Below are positions 18,459 through 28,472 of a stretch of 64,000 nucleotides of DNA, one piece after another. How positions within the stretch are numbered: position 1 is the stretch's first letter; every line of letters begins with the position of its first letter. Position numbers and translations under genes: made by a program. Below the pieces are notes generated by a model. That model saw nothing but the letters and a program-made list of their open reading frames with translations, was not told the DNA's origin and searched no databases. This stretch comes from Paramicrobacterium sp051513965 (GTDB taxonomy: Bacteria > Actinomycetota > Actinomycetes > Actinomycetales > Microbacteriaceae). Location of the stretch: the NCBI RefSeq assembly GCF_051513965.1, contig NZ_CP195847.1:496001-560000 (forward strand), read 5' to 3'.

Positions 18459-21400
18459 GTGGGGAGACTGACGAATTGGGTTCGTGGCCGCAAGGTCACG
18501 GCATCAGTCGTCGCCGCTTCGCTCGTGCTTGCGGTGCCCGTAACCTTCGCCGTGCTGCATCCGGGGTACCCCGCCGCTGACGTCGAACTCGATGCGCGAG
18601 ACGTGTGGGTGACGAACGGCAAGGAGCTTCTCGCCGGGCGGCTCAACAAGCAGATCGGTGAGCTGGATGCCTCGGTCGCGACGCTCGCCAACGACATCGA
18701 CGTCTTTCAGGACGGCGAGCTCGCGCTGCTCCACGACCGTGTCTCGTCGACCGTGGAGACCATCGATCCGGCGTACACGACCCTCGGGCACCGCGCGGAC
18801 CTTCCGCCTGGCGCGATGCTGGAGTACGGCGGCGGCAAGCTCGCGGTGCTCGAGCCCGACAGCGGGGCGCTCTGGATCACCGACGTCTCGGGCGGTCTCG
18901 ACTTCACGACCGTCGACAACAAGCCGCTGCAGAAGCTCGGTGCGGATGCCGCGATCACGGTGTCGCACGACGGCACGGTCTTCGCGGCGTCGGTGACCGA
19001 AGGCATCCTCTATTCATACCCCGCAGATGGCAGCAAGCCCTCTGAGCAGCAGATACCGAAGCGCGACGATTACCAGCTGACGGCGGTCGGTGAGACGCCG
19101 GTGCTGTTCTCTCCCGCCGGAAACGACGTGCTCATTCCGGGCAATGATCCGATCGACCTGCCCGAGACGGGTATCAAGGCGCAGATGGCGTCCACGGAGT
19201 CCGATGTCGTGCTCGTGGCCGGGGCGGATGCGCTCATGGCGGTTCCGCTCGACGGCGGCGACGTGACGACCGTCGACGCCAAGATCGAAGCTGCGTCCAC
19301 CGACCCCGACGACGTCGCCGAGCCGGTTGCGCTCGACGGATGCTGGCACGCGGCGTGGGCGAGCGGCAGTCGTTACCTCGCGAAGTGCGGTGCGGCGCCG
19401 ACCGTGCGCGAAGACGTCGTTCCCGCGTCGACGGGTTCCGAGCTCGTGTTCCGCGTCAACCGGAACGTCATCGCGCTGAACAACCTGCAGACCGGCGACT
19501 CGTGGCTCGTGACGGACAACATGCGGCTCGTGCACAACTGGGAGGACGTCACTCCGCCCGAGGAGGAAGACGGCGAAGAGGGCGACGAGAAGTCGTCGGT
19601 GAAGTCCTTCGAGGACACCATTGCCGAGCGTACGGAGTTCAACAGGCCGCCGATCGCGAACGACGACAAGCTGGGTGTCCGGCCCGACCGCAGCACGGTG
19701 CTGCCGCTTCTCGCGAATGACACCGACCCCGACGGCGACGTGCTCACGATCACCGACATCAAGGGCTTCTCCGACCAGTGGGGGTCACTCGAGTACATCG
19801 ACGGCGGCCGAGCCCTCCAATTCAATCCCGCTGAGGATGTGAAAGCCGGTACATTCTCCTTCCGGTATACGGTGAGCGACGGGCGGCCGGGCGGCGTCGC
19901 CGAGGGCGCTGTGAATGTCAGCATCCGCCCCTCTGACCAGAATGAGCCGCCCGAATCCATGCGCATCGGTGCGACGGCGGTGGACGCCGGTCAGACCATC
20001 ACCTACGACGCGCTCTCCGACTGGCGAGATCCGGACGGCGACGACATCTACCTCGAGTCGGCGGCGTCGGATGCCGGTGACCGGGTGCGCTTCAACCCCG
20101 ACGGTCGCGTCACCGTGACACATACCTCCGGGCAGCTCGGCCCGCGCGACATCGTCTTCACGGTGTCGGACGGCCGGGAGTCCGTGACCGGGTCGTTCAG
20201 TGTCGACGTGAAGCCGGCTGGCTCGTCGAACCCCGTGGGCACGCCCGACTTCGCGCAGACCTTCGTCGGCGAGGCCGTCGACATTCACCCGCTGGACAAT
20301 GACCTGTCGCCGACGGGTGAGCAGCTGCAGCTCGTCGGAGCCGAAGCGCTGCAGGGCGCGATCTCGGTGTCGGTCGACAGCGACAGTGGCACGATCACGG
20401 CCTCCGCAGGCAAGGCCGGCGCGTACTACATCAAGTACTCGCTGAGCGCCGGGGAGCGGAACAGCGTCGGTCTCATCCGCATCGATGTGACAGAGAAGAA
20501 GGATGCCTCTCTCGCACCCGTTGCCGTGAGAGACACGGGATACGTGCGTCCGGGGCAGCCGACTCTCATCCCGGTGTTGACGAATGACGTGTCTCCGTCG
20601 GGCGACGTTCTGGCGGTGAAATCCATCTCCGCCGAGGGCGACGCGGCGCAGCTCTCGATCGAGCTGCTGTCGCAGAGCATCATCCGGGTGACGGCATCGG
20701 CCGCAGTGACCGAGCAGGTGCAGTTCACCTACACGGTGTCCGACGGCAAGAACGAGGCTACGACGACGGTCACGGTGGTTCCTGTGCCGCCGCTCGCCAA
20801 ACACCAGGCGCCGATCGCCGAAGACGATCAGGTGAAAGTTCGTGCGGGCGACATCGCGAGTGTGCCCGTGCTCGACAACGACCTGCACCCCGACAACGCG
20901 ACGATGACTCTCGATCAGAAGCTCGTGAAGGGCACCGAGAAGGGGCTCGCGTTCGTCACTGATGACCGAGTGCGCTATCAGGCGCCGGAGGAAGCGGGCG
21001 TCTACACAGCGGTCTACACGGTCGTCGATGAGTTCGGGCAGAAGGCCACGGCATCCGTCACCTTCACCGTGGTCGCGAAGAACCCCGACACCAACGCGGC
21101 GCCCACGGCCAAGACCCTCACCACACGTGTGTTCGCGGGCAGCTCGGTGGACATTCAGATTCCGCTCGACGGACTCGACCCTGACGGGGACTCCGTGATC
21201 TACGACGGCATGGCGAGTGCGCCGCTGCTCGGCGAAGTGCGCAACGAGAAGAGCCAGAGCTTCACCTACGTGGCAGGCTCGCTCGACATGGGCACCGACA
21301 CGTTCACGTACAAGATCAAGGACGTTCTGGGCGCGACCGCCGTGGGAACGATCAAGATCGCCGTGATTCCGCGGCCGGAGCAGGCGATGAACCCGGTGGC

Positions 21401-23726
21401 GGTCGACGACTCGATCGAGGTTCAACCGGGTCGCGTCGCCTCGGTGCCGGTGCTGAAGAACGACTCGGACCCGAACCAGTACTCGATGACGCTCGACGAG
21501 AAGGTCGAGGATGTTCCGGAGGACGTGACCGCGACCGTCGACGGGGAGAACATTGTCGTCGAAGCGCCCGAAGAGGAGATGACCTTCGCGCTCCGGTACA
21601 CGGTGCGCAACGAGAAGGGCGGCTTCGACTCGGCGTACGTGATGGTGCGCGTCACGAAGGAGGCGCGTGTGCAGCCGCCGGGCGCCATCGATCAGGTCGT
21701 CGAGCAGGACGAGGTCATCGGCGAGGAGACTGTCGATATCGACGTCTTCGAGGGTGCGACGAACCCCGGCGGGCGAATCTCGGACCTGAAGGCGACGCTG
21801 CAGGGGCCGAACGCCGACCAGGCGAAGATCCTCGAGAACGGAAAGGTGCGTGTGACGCTCGGAGACGAGCGCATGGCGATCACGTTCCGGCTCACGAACG
21901 AGGCCGATGATCTCAGCACCGCGGCGTTCATCATCGTGCCGCCATACTCCGACGGGCAGCCGCCGCGCCTGCACGAGAATCTCGACGAGCAGATCGTCGA
22001 GATGAACTCGACGAAGACGTGGAAGCTCGACGACATCGCGTACTCGCCGTCGGGCAAGGACATCACCATCACGAAGGCCGACAAGGTCTCGGCGACACGG
22101 AGCAATGGAAAGTCGAGCTTCGTCGACGAGAAGACGCTGACGTTCACGCCGGCGAAGGACTACCGGGGACCGGCATCCATCAGTTTTGAAGTGACGGACG
22201 GCACGTCGACGGGCACGAAGATTCTCGTGCTGCCGATCACCGTGGGCGATCCGAACTTCGAAGACATCGCTCCGACCTTCACGCCTCCGTCTATCACGGT
22301 CGAGGCAGGGGAGGACCCTGTCGAGTTCGATCTGCGGCAGGCGGCATCCCACCCGAACCCGGCCGTGGTGGAGCAAATCACGTTCAGTGACCTGCAGGGG
22401 CAGAACAATGGAATCCATGCGAACCTGCGCGGATCGAAGGTGTCGGTGTCGGCACCGTTCGGCACCTCGCCTGGCACCTCCGCGACGCTGAGCGTGAAAC
22501 TGAAGTTCAAGGACTTCACCGTCGATGGGCAGGTGAAGGTGACCGTGGTCGCATCGACGCGCCCGGCGCCTGTCGCGGTCGACCATGTGAACGACGACGC
22601 GCGCAAGGGCAAGAGCTACACGATCGACGTGCTCAAGGGTGCGTTCAACCCGTTCCCGGACGAGCCGCTCACCGTGGTGAGTGCGAAGCTCGACTCCGGT
22701 GACGCGAAGGTCAGCCACGATGACTCGACGGTGACCGTGAAGACGGGGGCCGCCAAGAGCCAGGAGATCAGCATCGTCTACACGATCGAGGATGCCACGG
22801 GGGATAAGAACCGCAGATCCTCCGCGCGCATCACCGTCGTTGTGAAGGACGTGCCGGACGCGCCGCCAGCGCCTAAGGCAACCGCCAGCGATGGTAAGAC
22901 GACTGTCACGATTCAGGGAACCCCCGCGAATAACGGCTCTGACGTCACGCACTATACGGTGACGCGCAGCGATGGAAAGAAGAGCACCGCGTGCTCGCCT
23001 GGCGTTCCTTGCGACTTCGCGGCGACGAACGGTCAGGCGTACACCTTCCGAGTGAGCGCGACGAACGGAGTCGGTGAGAGCCAGCTGTCGCCAGCTTCGA
23101 GTCCGGTCACGCCATACGGCACTCCTTCGGCGCCGCAAGGACCTCGTATCACCGCCGTGGAAAAGTACGCGAACTCTGCATTCAAACTCGAGTGGAGTGC
23201 ACCGAAGAACGATGGCGGTAAAGTCGACCACTACGAATGGGAGTTCAGCGGGGGCGGCTCCGGGAACTCCACGTCAACAGTGGCGACCTCGAAGTCAGTC
23301 GGTGCGGGTACATACAACTTCAGGGTCCGCGCTTGCGCGCCCGGGAACCTCTGCAGCGACTGGGCAAAGTCAGGAAATGCAACCATTGAGAATGAGCCAC
23401 CGCCTCCGCCCACCATCACACTTGTCAAAGGCGTGGACGGGCCTAAAACTCGGTGTTGGAACGGCAATTGCGCCACTAACACATGGCAGGTTCGTTTCGA
23501 GTGGAAGGACTTCGATGGGAAGACCTATACCGTGACCCCGCAGTATTGCGATAACGGCAGCTGGCATGACGTGGCTCCGAATCCATACCAGGTAAAGATG
23601 GGGGCTTCCGGCGGTGAAACGACTCCTGCATGGGTTCAGCCGCAGCTGGCGAATTGCGGTATCCGCGTGAAGATCAGCGGAAACGGCGTCGATATCACCA
23701 GTGATCGATACGATTTCCCAGGCTGA
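18459..23726 (+). CDS. Giant membrane-anchored surface protein with Ig-like repeats and FN3 domains
   Basis: This 1,755-residue protein starts at GTG 18459. A single hydrophobic segment (about residues 13-33) follows a basic N-terminus and is a signal anchor or signal peptide. Residues about 40-330 resemble a beta-propeller-like head with repeated Asp/Gly-rich strands. An acidic linker (EEEDGEEGDEK) follows. Roughly eight to ten tandem bacterial Ig/cadherin-like repeats run from about residue 395 to 1465, marked by recurring PVLxNDxxPDxxxMTL-type segments (for example LLANDTDPDGDVLTI, PVLDNDLHPDNATMTL, PVLKNDSDPNQYSMTL). Two FN3 domains and a cysteine-containing C-terminal domain finish the chain. 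There is no LPXTG motif. Its base composition softens after about 22.9 kb. It is probably extended outward and may be controlled by the upstream kinase and downstream MoxR module. Confidence 0.88.
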   Translation: MGRLTNWVRGRKVTASVVAASLVLAVPVTFAVLHPGYPAADVELDARDVWVTNGKELLAGRLNKQIGELDASVATLANDIDVFQDGELALLHDRVSSTVETIDPAYTTLGHRADLPPGAMLEYGGGKLAVLEPDSGALWITDVSGGLDFTTVDNKPLQKLGADAAITVSHDGTVFAASVTEGILYSYPADGSKPSEQQIPKRDDYQLTAVGETPVLFSPAGNDVLIPGNDPIDLPETGIKAQMASTESDVVLVAGADALMAVPLDGGDVTTVDAKIEAASTDPDDVAEPVALDGCWHAAWASGSRYLAKCGAAPTVREDVVPASTGSELVFRVNRNVIALNNLQTGDSWLVTDNMRLVHNWEDVTPPEEEDGEEGDEKSSVKSFEDTIAERTEFNRPPIANDDKLGVRPDRSTVLPLLANDTDPDGDVLTITDIKGFSDQWGSLEYIDGGRALQFNPAEDVKAGTFSFRYTVSDGRPGGVAEGAVNVSIRPSDQNEPPESMRIGATAVDAGQTITYDALSDWRDPDGDDIYLESAASDAGDRVRFNPDGRVTVTHTSGQLGPRDIVFTVSDGRESVTGSFSVDVKPAGSSNPVGTPDFAQTFVGEAVDIHPLDNDLSPTGEQLQLVGAEALQGAISVSVDSDSGTITASAGKAGAYYIKYSLSAGERNSVGLIRIDVTEKKDASLAPVAVRDTGYVRPGQPTLIPVLTNDVSPSGDVLAVKSISAEGDAAQLSIELLSQSIIRVTASAAVTEQVQFTYTVSDGKNEATTTVTVVPVPPLAKHQAPIAEDDQVKVRAGDIASVPVLDNDLHPDNATMTLDQKLVKGTEKGLAFVTDDRVRYQAPEEAGVYTAVYTVVDEFGQKATASVTFTVVAKNPDTNAAPTAKTLTTRVFAGSSVDIQIPLDGLDPDGDSVIYDGMASAPLLGEVRNEKSQSFTYVAGSLDMGTDTFTYKIKDVLGATAVGTIKIAVIPRPEQAMNPVAVDDSIEVQPGRVASVPVLKNDSDPNQYSMTLDEKVEDVPEDVTATVDGENIVVEAPEEEMTFALRYTVRNEKGGFDSAYVMVRVTKEARVQPPGAIDQVVEQDEVIGEETVDIDVFEGATNPGGRISDLKATLQGPNADQAKILENGKVRVTLGDERMAITFRLTNEADDLSTAAFIIVPPYSDGQPPRLHENLDEQIVEMNSTKTWKLDDIAYSPSGKDITITKADKVSATRSNGKSSFVDEKTLTFTPAKDYRGPASISFEVTDGTSTGTKILVLPITVGDPNFEDIAPTFTPPSITVEAGEDPVEFDLRQAASHPNPAVVEQITFSDLQGQNNGIHANLRGSKVSVSAPFGTSPGTSATLSVKLKFKDFTVDGQVKVTVVASTRPAPVAVDHVNDDARKGKSYTIDVLKGAFNPFPDEPLTVVSAKLDSGDAKVSHDDSTVTVKTGAAKSQEISIVYTIEDATGDKNRRSSARITVVVKDVPDAPPAPKATASDGKTTVTIQGTPANNGSDVTHYTVTRSDGKKSTACSPGVPCDFAATNGQAYTFRVSATNGVGESQLSPASSPVTPYGTPSAPQGPRITAVEKYANSAFKLEWSAPKNDGGKVDHYEWEFSGGGSGNSTSTVATSKSVGAGTYNFRVRACAPGNLCSDWAKSGNATIENEPPPPPTITLVKGVDGPKTRCWNGNCATNTWQVRFEWKDFDGKTYTVTPQYCDNGSWHDVAPNPYQVKMGASGGETTPAWVQPQLANCGIRVKISGNGVDITSDRYDFPG

Positions 23727-23767
23727 TCAACTTTTTCAAATTGACGACATCGCTGTAGGAGACACGA

Positions 23768-24736
23768 GTGAGCATCACGCAAGAGCAGGCGGACTGGTTC
23801 AAGGACGCTTTCACGAGCCTCGTCGACAACGTCGACAAGGCGATCGTCGGCAAGCAGGACATCGTCCGGCTTGTCATCGCGTCACTGCTGACCGGCGGAC
23901 ACGTGCTGCTCGAGGACTACCCCGGAACGGGCAAGACAGTTCTGGCGAAGTCACTCGCGAACACCCTCGAGGGCGAGAGCTCGCGCATCCAGTTCACCCC
24001 TGACCTGCTGCCGAGCGACGTCACCGGTGTCACGATCTTCAACCAGGCCACGCACGTCTTCGAGTTTCACAAGGGCCCGATCTTCGCTCAGATCGTGCTC
24101 GCCGACGAGATCAACCGCGCCTCTCCCAAGACCCAGAGCGCCCTGCTCGAGGTCATGGAGGAGGGACTGGTCACCGTCGACGGAGAGACGCACAAGGTCG
24201 GCAGCCCGTTCATGGTGATCGCGACGCAGAACCCCGTCGAGCAGTCCGGAACCTACAAGCTGCCCGAAGCGCAGCTGGACCGGTTCCTCATCAAGACATC
24301 CCTCGGATACCCTGACCGTGAGACCAGCGTCGACCTGCTGATGGATGCCGCGAACCGCACGCGTTCCGCAGGTGTGCACGCGATCATCAACGCGGAGTCC
24401 GTGAACGCCATGATGGCTCTCGCCGCGCAGGTCCACGTGGACCGCTCGATCATGGAGTACATCACTGACATCCTCACCGCGACGCGCAACGACAAGGACA
24501 TCGCTCTCGGTGTGAGCATGCGCGGCGGTCTCGCCCTCGCGCGCATCGTCAAGGTGTGGGCGCTGAGCCAGGGTCGCACGTACGCCACACCCGACGACGT
24601 CAACACGCTGGCCGAGCCCGTTCTCGCGCACCGCCTCGTGATCGACGCCGAGTCGGAGTTCGCCGGCGTGACCGCGAATCAGGTGATCAGCCGCATCCTC
24701 ATGGGAATCACACCCCCTGCTTACCGCGCAGCATGA
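23768..24736 (+). CDS. MoxR-family AAA+ ATPase
   Basis: This 322-residue AAA+ ATPase belongs to the MoxR group, which generally act as chaperones for assembling or activating protein complexes alongside DUF58/von Willebrand-type partners. Walker A is YPGTGKT (51-57), Walker B is IVLADEINRA (about 108-117), sensor 1 is VIATQNPVEQSGTY and the arginine finger region is EAQLDRF. The GTG start at 23768 follows GTAGGAGAC. It lies 41 bases after the giant protein gene and overlaps the DUF58 gene by ATGA, the classic MoxR-DUF58-transglutaminase order. Confidence 0.95.
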   Translation: MSITQEQADWFKDAFTSLVDNVDKAIVGKQDIVRLVIASLLTGGHVLLEDYPGTGKTVLAKSLANTLEGESSRIQFTPDLLPSDVTGVTIFNQATHVFEFHKGPIFAQIVLADEINRASPKTQSALLEVMEEGLVTVDGETHKVGSPFMVIATQNPVEQSGTYKLPEAQLDRFLIKTSLGYPDRETSVDLLMDAANRTRSAGVHAIINAESVNAMMALAAQVHVDRSIMEYITDILTATRNDKDIALGVSMRGGLALARIVKVWALSQGRTYATPDDVNTLAEPVLAHRLVIDAESEFAGVTANQVISRILMGITPPAYRAA

Positions 24737-26016
24737 CCAACACCGTCCAGCACGAGACACCCTCATCGACGACGCGCCTGTCGCCGACGAGGGTGCGTGC
24801 TGCGACGACGCAGATGGTCCGGCGCGGCCTCTCCACTTTCATCGTTCCGGTCACGAAAGCCGTGCACCCCGTCTTCTCCACGGTCAGCACGACCGGCTGG
24901 CTCGTCGCGTGCGTCGGCATCGTGCTGCTCGCGATCGGGTTCGTCGCCGGGTGGGCGGAGTTCGTGTTCATCGGAGCGGCGTTCGTCGCCGCATTCGTGA
25001 TCGCCGCGCTGTTCACGATCGGGCGTTCGCGGTTCGACGTCTCGGTGCGCCTCAACCCGCACCGCGTCACGGTCGGAGAACGCGCGGTCGGCGAAATGAT
25101 CGTCACCAACACGGCCAAGCGTCCCTCGCTCGCGACGACGTTCGAGCTGCCCGTAGGTGAGGGGCTCGCGGTCTTCGACGTGCCGACGCTCGTTCCGCAG
25201 ACGGCATCCGAAGAGCTCTTCGCCGTGCCCACGGAGAAACGCGCGGTCATCATCGCGGGCCCCGCCCGCTCGGTGCGCGGCGACCGGCTCGGGCTCTTCC
25301 GCCGAAGCGTCGACTGGACCGACCCGATCGAGCTCTTCGTGCACCCGCGCGTGACCCGTCTGCACCCCACGGCGGCGGGTCTCGTCCGCGACCTCGAGGG
25401 GCAGGTCACCAAGAAGATCACGAACAACGACATCTCGTTCCATGCCCTCCGCGACTACGTGCGCGGGGACGACGTGCGCTACGTCCACTGGCGCAGCTCG
25501 GCGCGGACCGGACAGCTCATGGTGCGGCAATTCGAGGAGTCGCGACGTTCGCAGCTCACCATGGTGCACACCTCGAACCGGCGATACTACGCGAGCGACG
25601 ATGAGTTCGAGCTCGCGATCTCGGTCTCCGCGTCGATCGCGGCGCAGGTGATCCGCGACGGTACGCAGATCAGCGTCGTGACCGAGGGGATGCGCCTGCG
25701 CACGCACACCCCGCAGGCTTTCCTCGACGACTGCTGCCGCATCGAGGGCGTCGACACCGAGCAGGCCGCACGCGATTTCGCGCGGGAGTCCATGAAGCGG
25801 CTGCCCTCTCCGAGCGTCGTCGTGATCGTCGCGGGGTCGAACATGCAGACCGCGGACTTCCGCAGCATCCAACGACTGTTCAACGCCGAGGTCAACGTGC
25901 TCGCACTGCGCGTGGCCGAGGGCGAGCCGCCCGGCGTGCGCAACGTCGCCGACCTTCAGGTGTACACCGTCGGGGCACTGACCGACCTGCCGCAGATCAT
26001 GGCGAGAGCCCAATGA
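24733..26016 (+). CDS. DUF58-domain membrane protein
   Basis: This 427-residue protein starts at ATG 24733, overlapping the MoxR stop by 4 bases. Two hydrophobic segments near the N-terminus (GWLVACVGIVLLAIGFVAGW and EFVFIGAAFVAAFVIAALFT) anchor it. A beta-rich region (about 105-225) precedes the DUF58 signature near residue 236 (FHALRDYVRGDD, then VRYVHWRSSART and LMVRQFEE). DUF58 proteins are usual MoxR partners, and the C-terminal part has a von Willebrand A-like character. Its exact role is unknown; in this cluster it probably links the ATPase to the membrane transglutaminase-like protein whose gene overlaps it by 4 bases. Confidence 0.92.
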   Translation: MTNTVQHETPSSTTRLSPTRVRAATTQMVRRGLSTFIVPVTKAVHPVFSTVSTTGWLVACVGIVLLAIGFVAGWAEFVFIGAAFVAAFVIAALFTIGRSRFDVSVRLNPHRVTVGERAVGEMIVTNTAKRPSLATTFELPVGEGLAVFDVPTLVPQTASEELFAVPTEKRAVIIAGPARSVRGDRLGLFRRSVDWTDPIELFVHPRVTRLHPTAAGLVRDLEGQVTKKITNNDISFHALRDYVRGDDVRYVHWRSSARTGQLMVRQFEESRRSQLTMVHTSNRRYYASDDEFELAISVSASIAAQVIRDGTQISVVTEGMRLRTHTPQAFLDDCCRIEGVDTEQAARDFARESMKRLPSPSVVVIVAGSNMQTADFRSIQRLFNAEVNVLALRVAEGEPPGVRNVADLQVYTVGALTDLPQIMARAQ

Positions 26017-28472
26017 GCGAACGCCGACAGGCGCGTGAGACGCGAAAGAGCCAGACCCAAGCCGCAGCGCGCTCGCCGAAGGGGACCAAGGGAACGGATG
26101 CCGCGAAGCAGCCGAAGCCTGCGCGGACGCCGAAGCCGCGAAAACCGCACCTTCCGCCGGGAACGGTGAGCGCTCAGGCGTGGATCGATACGAGCGTGCT
26201 CGCACTGCTGTGCCTCATCGGCTTCGCCGGGTGGATGCCCGTGCTCAGCGGCCCCGGAAACATCGTGGCATCGGTCGGCGGTCTCCTCGTCGGTCTCGGC
26301 GTCGCGCTGCTGAGCCACCGCTTCCGCCTCAACGCCATCACCACGGTGCTGGCCGCGCTCATCGCGTACTTCCTCCTGGGGAGCGCGATCGCTCTGCCCG
26401 GTGAGGCCCGGTGGTTCGTCGTTCCGACACTCGAGACGATCCGCGATCTCGCGGTCGGCGCGGTGTTCAGCTGGGCCGACGTGCTGACGCTCGCCGCGCC
26501 CGTCGGGGCCCCGCCGCACGTCTCGGTGCTGCCGTACGTGTTCGCCCTCGTGCTGGGGCTCCTGGGCGGTGTGCTCACCTTCCGCTGGCTGTCCGCGCGC
26601 TATCGCACGCTGTGGCGCTGCGCACTCGTCATGCTCATTCCGCTCGTGGCATACGCCCTGCCCGTGGTGTTCGGCACGGTCGATCCGTTCTTCCCGGCGG
26701 CGCGCGGTCTCGCCGTGGCCGTCATCGCGCTCGTGTGGCTCGGCTGGCGACGCCCCGAGGGCAAGAACATCAGCCTCTCCGAGAAGAGCGGTCTGCGTCG
26801 CGCACGCATCGTCGGAACGATCGCGGTCACGGTCGCAGCCGTCGTGGTCGGCGGTCTCGCGGCATCCGTTCTCACCCCCGCCCCGCAGAGCCGCTTCGTG
26901 CTGCGCGACCTCGTGCAGCCACCGTTCGACCCGCAGGACTTCGCGAGCCCGCTCTCGGGCTTCCGCTCATACACGAAGACGCTCAACGACACAGACCTCA
27001 TGTCGGTGACCGGGCTCATCCCCGGAGACCGCGTGCGTCTGGCGGTCATGGACACCTACGACGGACACCTCTGGAATGTCGCCGGCCCCGACCTCGCGAC
27101 CGACGGCTCCGGCATCTTCGAGCTCGCGAGTTCCGATCTGCCGAAGGCCTCGCTCGCGACGATCGTCGACCAGCGCTCCGTCACGGTCGATGTGCTCGGA
27201 TACTCCGGCCCCTGGCTGCCGACGGTCGGCGTACCCGAGACGATGAACCTCGACCACGTCGACCGCGAGCGAGCGTCCGGCTTCCGATTCAACGCGGCGA
27301 CCGGCTCCGCGGTGCTGATCGACGGCGTGAACTCCGATGTGACGTACTCGCTGCGCAGCGGCATCCAGGCCGTGCCCGGCGACGACTCCCTCGAAGACAC
27401 CCCGGTCGCCCCGGTGAGCATGCCGCCGGTCGAGAAGATCCCGGACGTCGTCGTGTCGGCGGCCAAGGAGTACTCGGGTGCGGCGGAGAGCCCCATCGAG
27501 CAGCTGCGCGCCATCGAGACGGCGCTCGTTACGAACGGCTATCTGAGTCATGGGCTCGAGTCGGATGCCGCGTCATCGCGCGCCGGTCACGGCGCCGACC
27601 GCATGGAAGAGCTCTTCACTCGCGCCAATCTGATCGGCGATCAGGAGCAGTACGCGTCCGCGATGGCGCTCATGGCCCGCAGCCTGGGCTACCCGGCGCG
27701 CGTCGTCATGGGCTTCGAGCCGAAGAATGTGCTCGAGGGCTCGCCGACCGTCATCACCGGGGACGACGTCACCGCCTGGGTTGAGGTTCCGTTCGAGGGC
27801 ATCGGCTGGGTTCCGTTCTTCCCGACCCCCGACGAGACCGAGATCCCGCAGGACCAGAACCCTAAGCCGCAGAGCGAGCCGCAGCCGCAGGTTCGGCAGC
27901 CTCCGCGCTCTGAGAAGCGCCCCGACGACCTGCTGACCGACAGCGACATCGATGACAAGTCCGACAAGGACGACGACGAGGAATTCGTGCTGCCGGTGTG
28001 GACGATCGTGTCGCTCGGCGTGCTCGCGGGCCTGCTGCTTCTCTACCTCGTGCCGCTGGCGATCATCGCCCTCATCAAGCGCAGGCGCGTCAAACGCCGT
28101 CGCGCCGGGCCTCCGCACCAGCGAGCGTCGGGTGCGTGGGACGAACTGATCGACCGGCACGCCGAGCTCGGCTATCAGATTCCGTCGCAGACGCGCTTGA
28201 CGGTCGCGACGGCGCTCGCTGAGCAGAGAGACACGGATGCCGCCGGCACGGCGACCCTGCAGCAGCTCGCTCACGGGGCAGACGCCGCCGTGTTCTCGGG
28301 TGCGGACGCGCCGGACGACGAGATCGAAGCGCTGTGGACGACAGCATCCGACCAGTCTCGCGACGCATCGAAGACGGTAGGCTGGTGGCGTCGCCAGGTG
28401 AGCAGATTCCGAGTCCGCAGGTCCGATCGCGACCGCGGTCGGAGCAGGGCACCGAGGAGGAAGCGTGAGTGA
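26013..28472 (+). CDS. Transglutaminase-like membrane protein, catalytic triad absent
   Basis: This 819-residue protein has a basic, disordered N-terminus (Lys/Arg/Pro/Ala, residues 1-50), about six to seven membrane helices to residue 290, a large extracytoplasmic part, one more helix (about 662-690) and a cytoplasmic tail. The transglutaminase core is clear (EQYASAMALMARSLGYPARV, then TAWVEVPFEGIGWVPF). However, the usual Cys is Gln544, the usual His of HAWVEV is Thr587, and the usual Asp of DPTP is Phe603. It is therefore predicted to be a non-catalytic pseudoenzyme, perhaps peptide-binding. It overlaps DUF58 by ATGA and the next FHA gene by 8 bases. Confidence 0.9.
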   Translation: MSERRQARETRKSQTQAAARSPKGTKGTDAAKQPKPARTPKPRKPHLPPGTVSAQAWIDTSVLALLCLIGFAGWMPVLSGPGNIVASVGGLLVGLGVALLSHRFRLNAITTVLAALIAYFLLGSAIALPGEARWFVVPTLETIRDLAVGAVFSWADVLTLAAPVGAPPHVSVLPYVFALVLGLLGGVLTFRWLSARYRTLWRCALVMLIPLVAYALPVVFGTVDPFFPAARGLAVAVIALVWLGWRRPEGKNISLSEKSGLRRARIVGTIAVTVAAVVVGGLAASVLTPAPQSRFVLRDLVQPPFDPQDFASPLSGFRSYTKTLNDTDLMSVTGLIPGDRVRLAVMDTYDGHLWNVAGPDLATDGSGIFELASSDLPKASLATIVDQRSVTVDVLGYSGPWLPTVGVPETMNLDHVDRERASGFRFNAATGSAVLIDGVNSDVTYSLRSGIQAVPGDDSLEDTPVAPVSMPPVEKIPDVVVSAAKEYSGAAESPIEQLRAIETALVTNGYLSHGLESDAASSRAGHGADRMEELFTRANLIGDQEQYASAMALMARSLGYPARVVMGFEPKNVLEGSPTVITGDDVTAWVEVPFEGIGWVPFFPTPDETEIPQDQNPKPQSEPQPQVRQPPRSEKRPDDLLTDSDIDDKSDKDDDEEFVLPVWTIVSLGVLAGLLLLYLVPLAIIALIKRRRVKRRRAGPPHQRASGAWDELIDRHAELGYQIPSQTRLTVATALAEQRDTDAAGTATLQQLAHGADAAVFSGADAPDDEIEALWTTASDQSRDASKTVGWWRRQVSRFRVRRSDRDRGRSRAPRRKRE

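Noticed and set aside
19785..23231. A long antisense frame opposite the Ig-like gene
   Set aside because: It is a codon-bias shadow of the repeats, with no start context and low-complexity Arg/His-rich translation.
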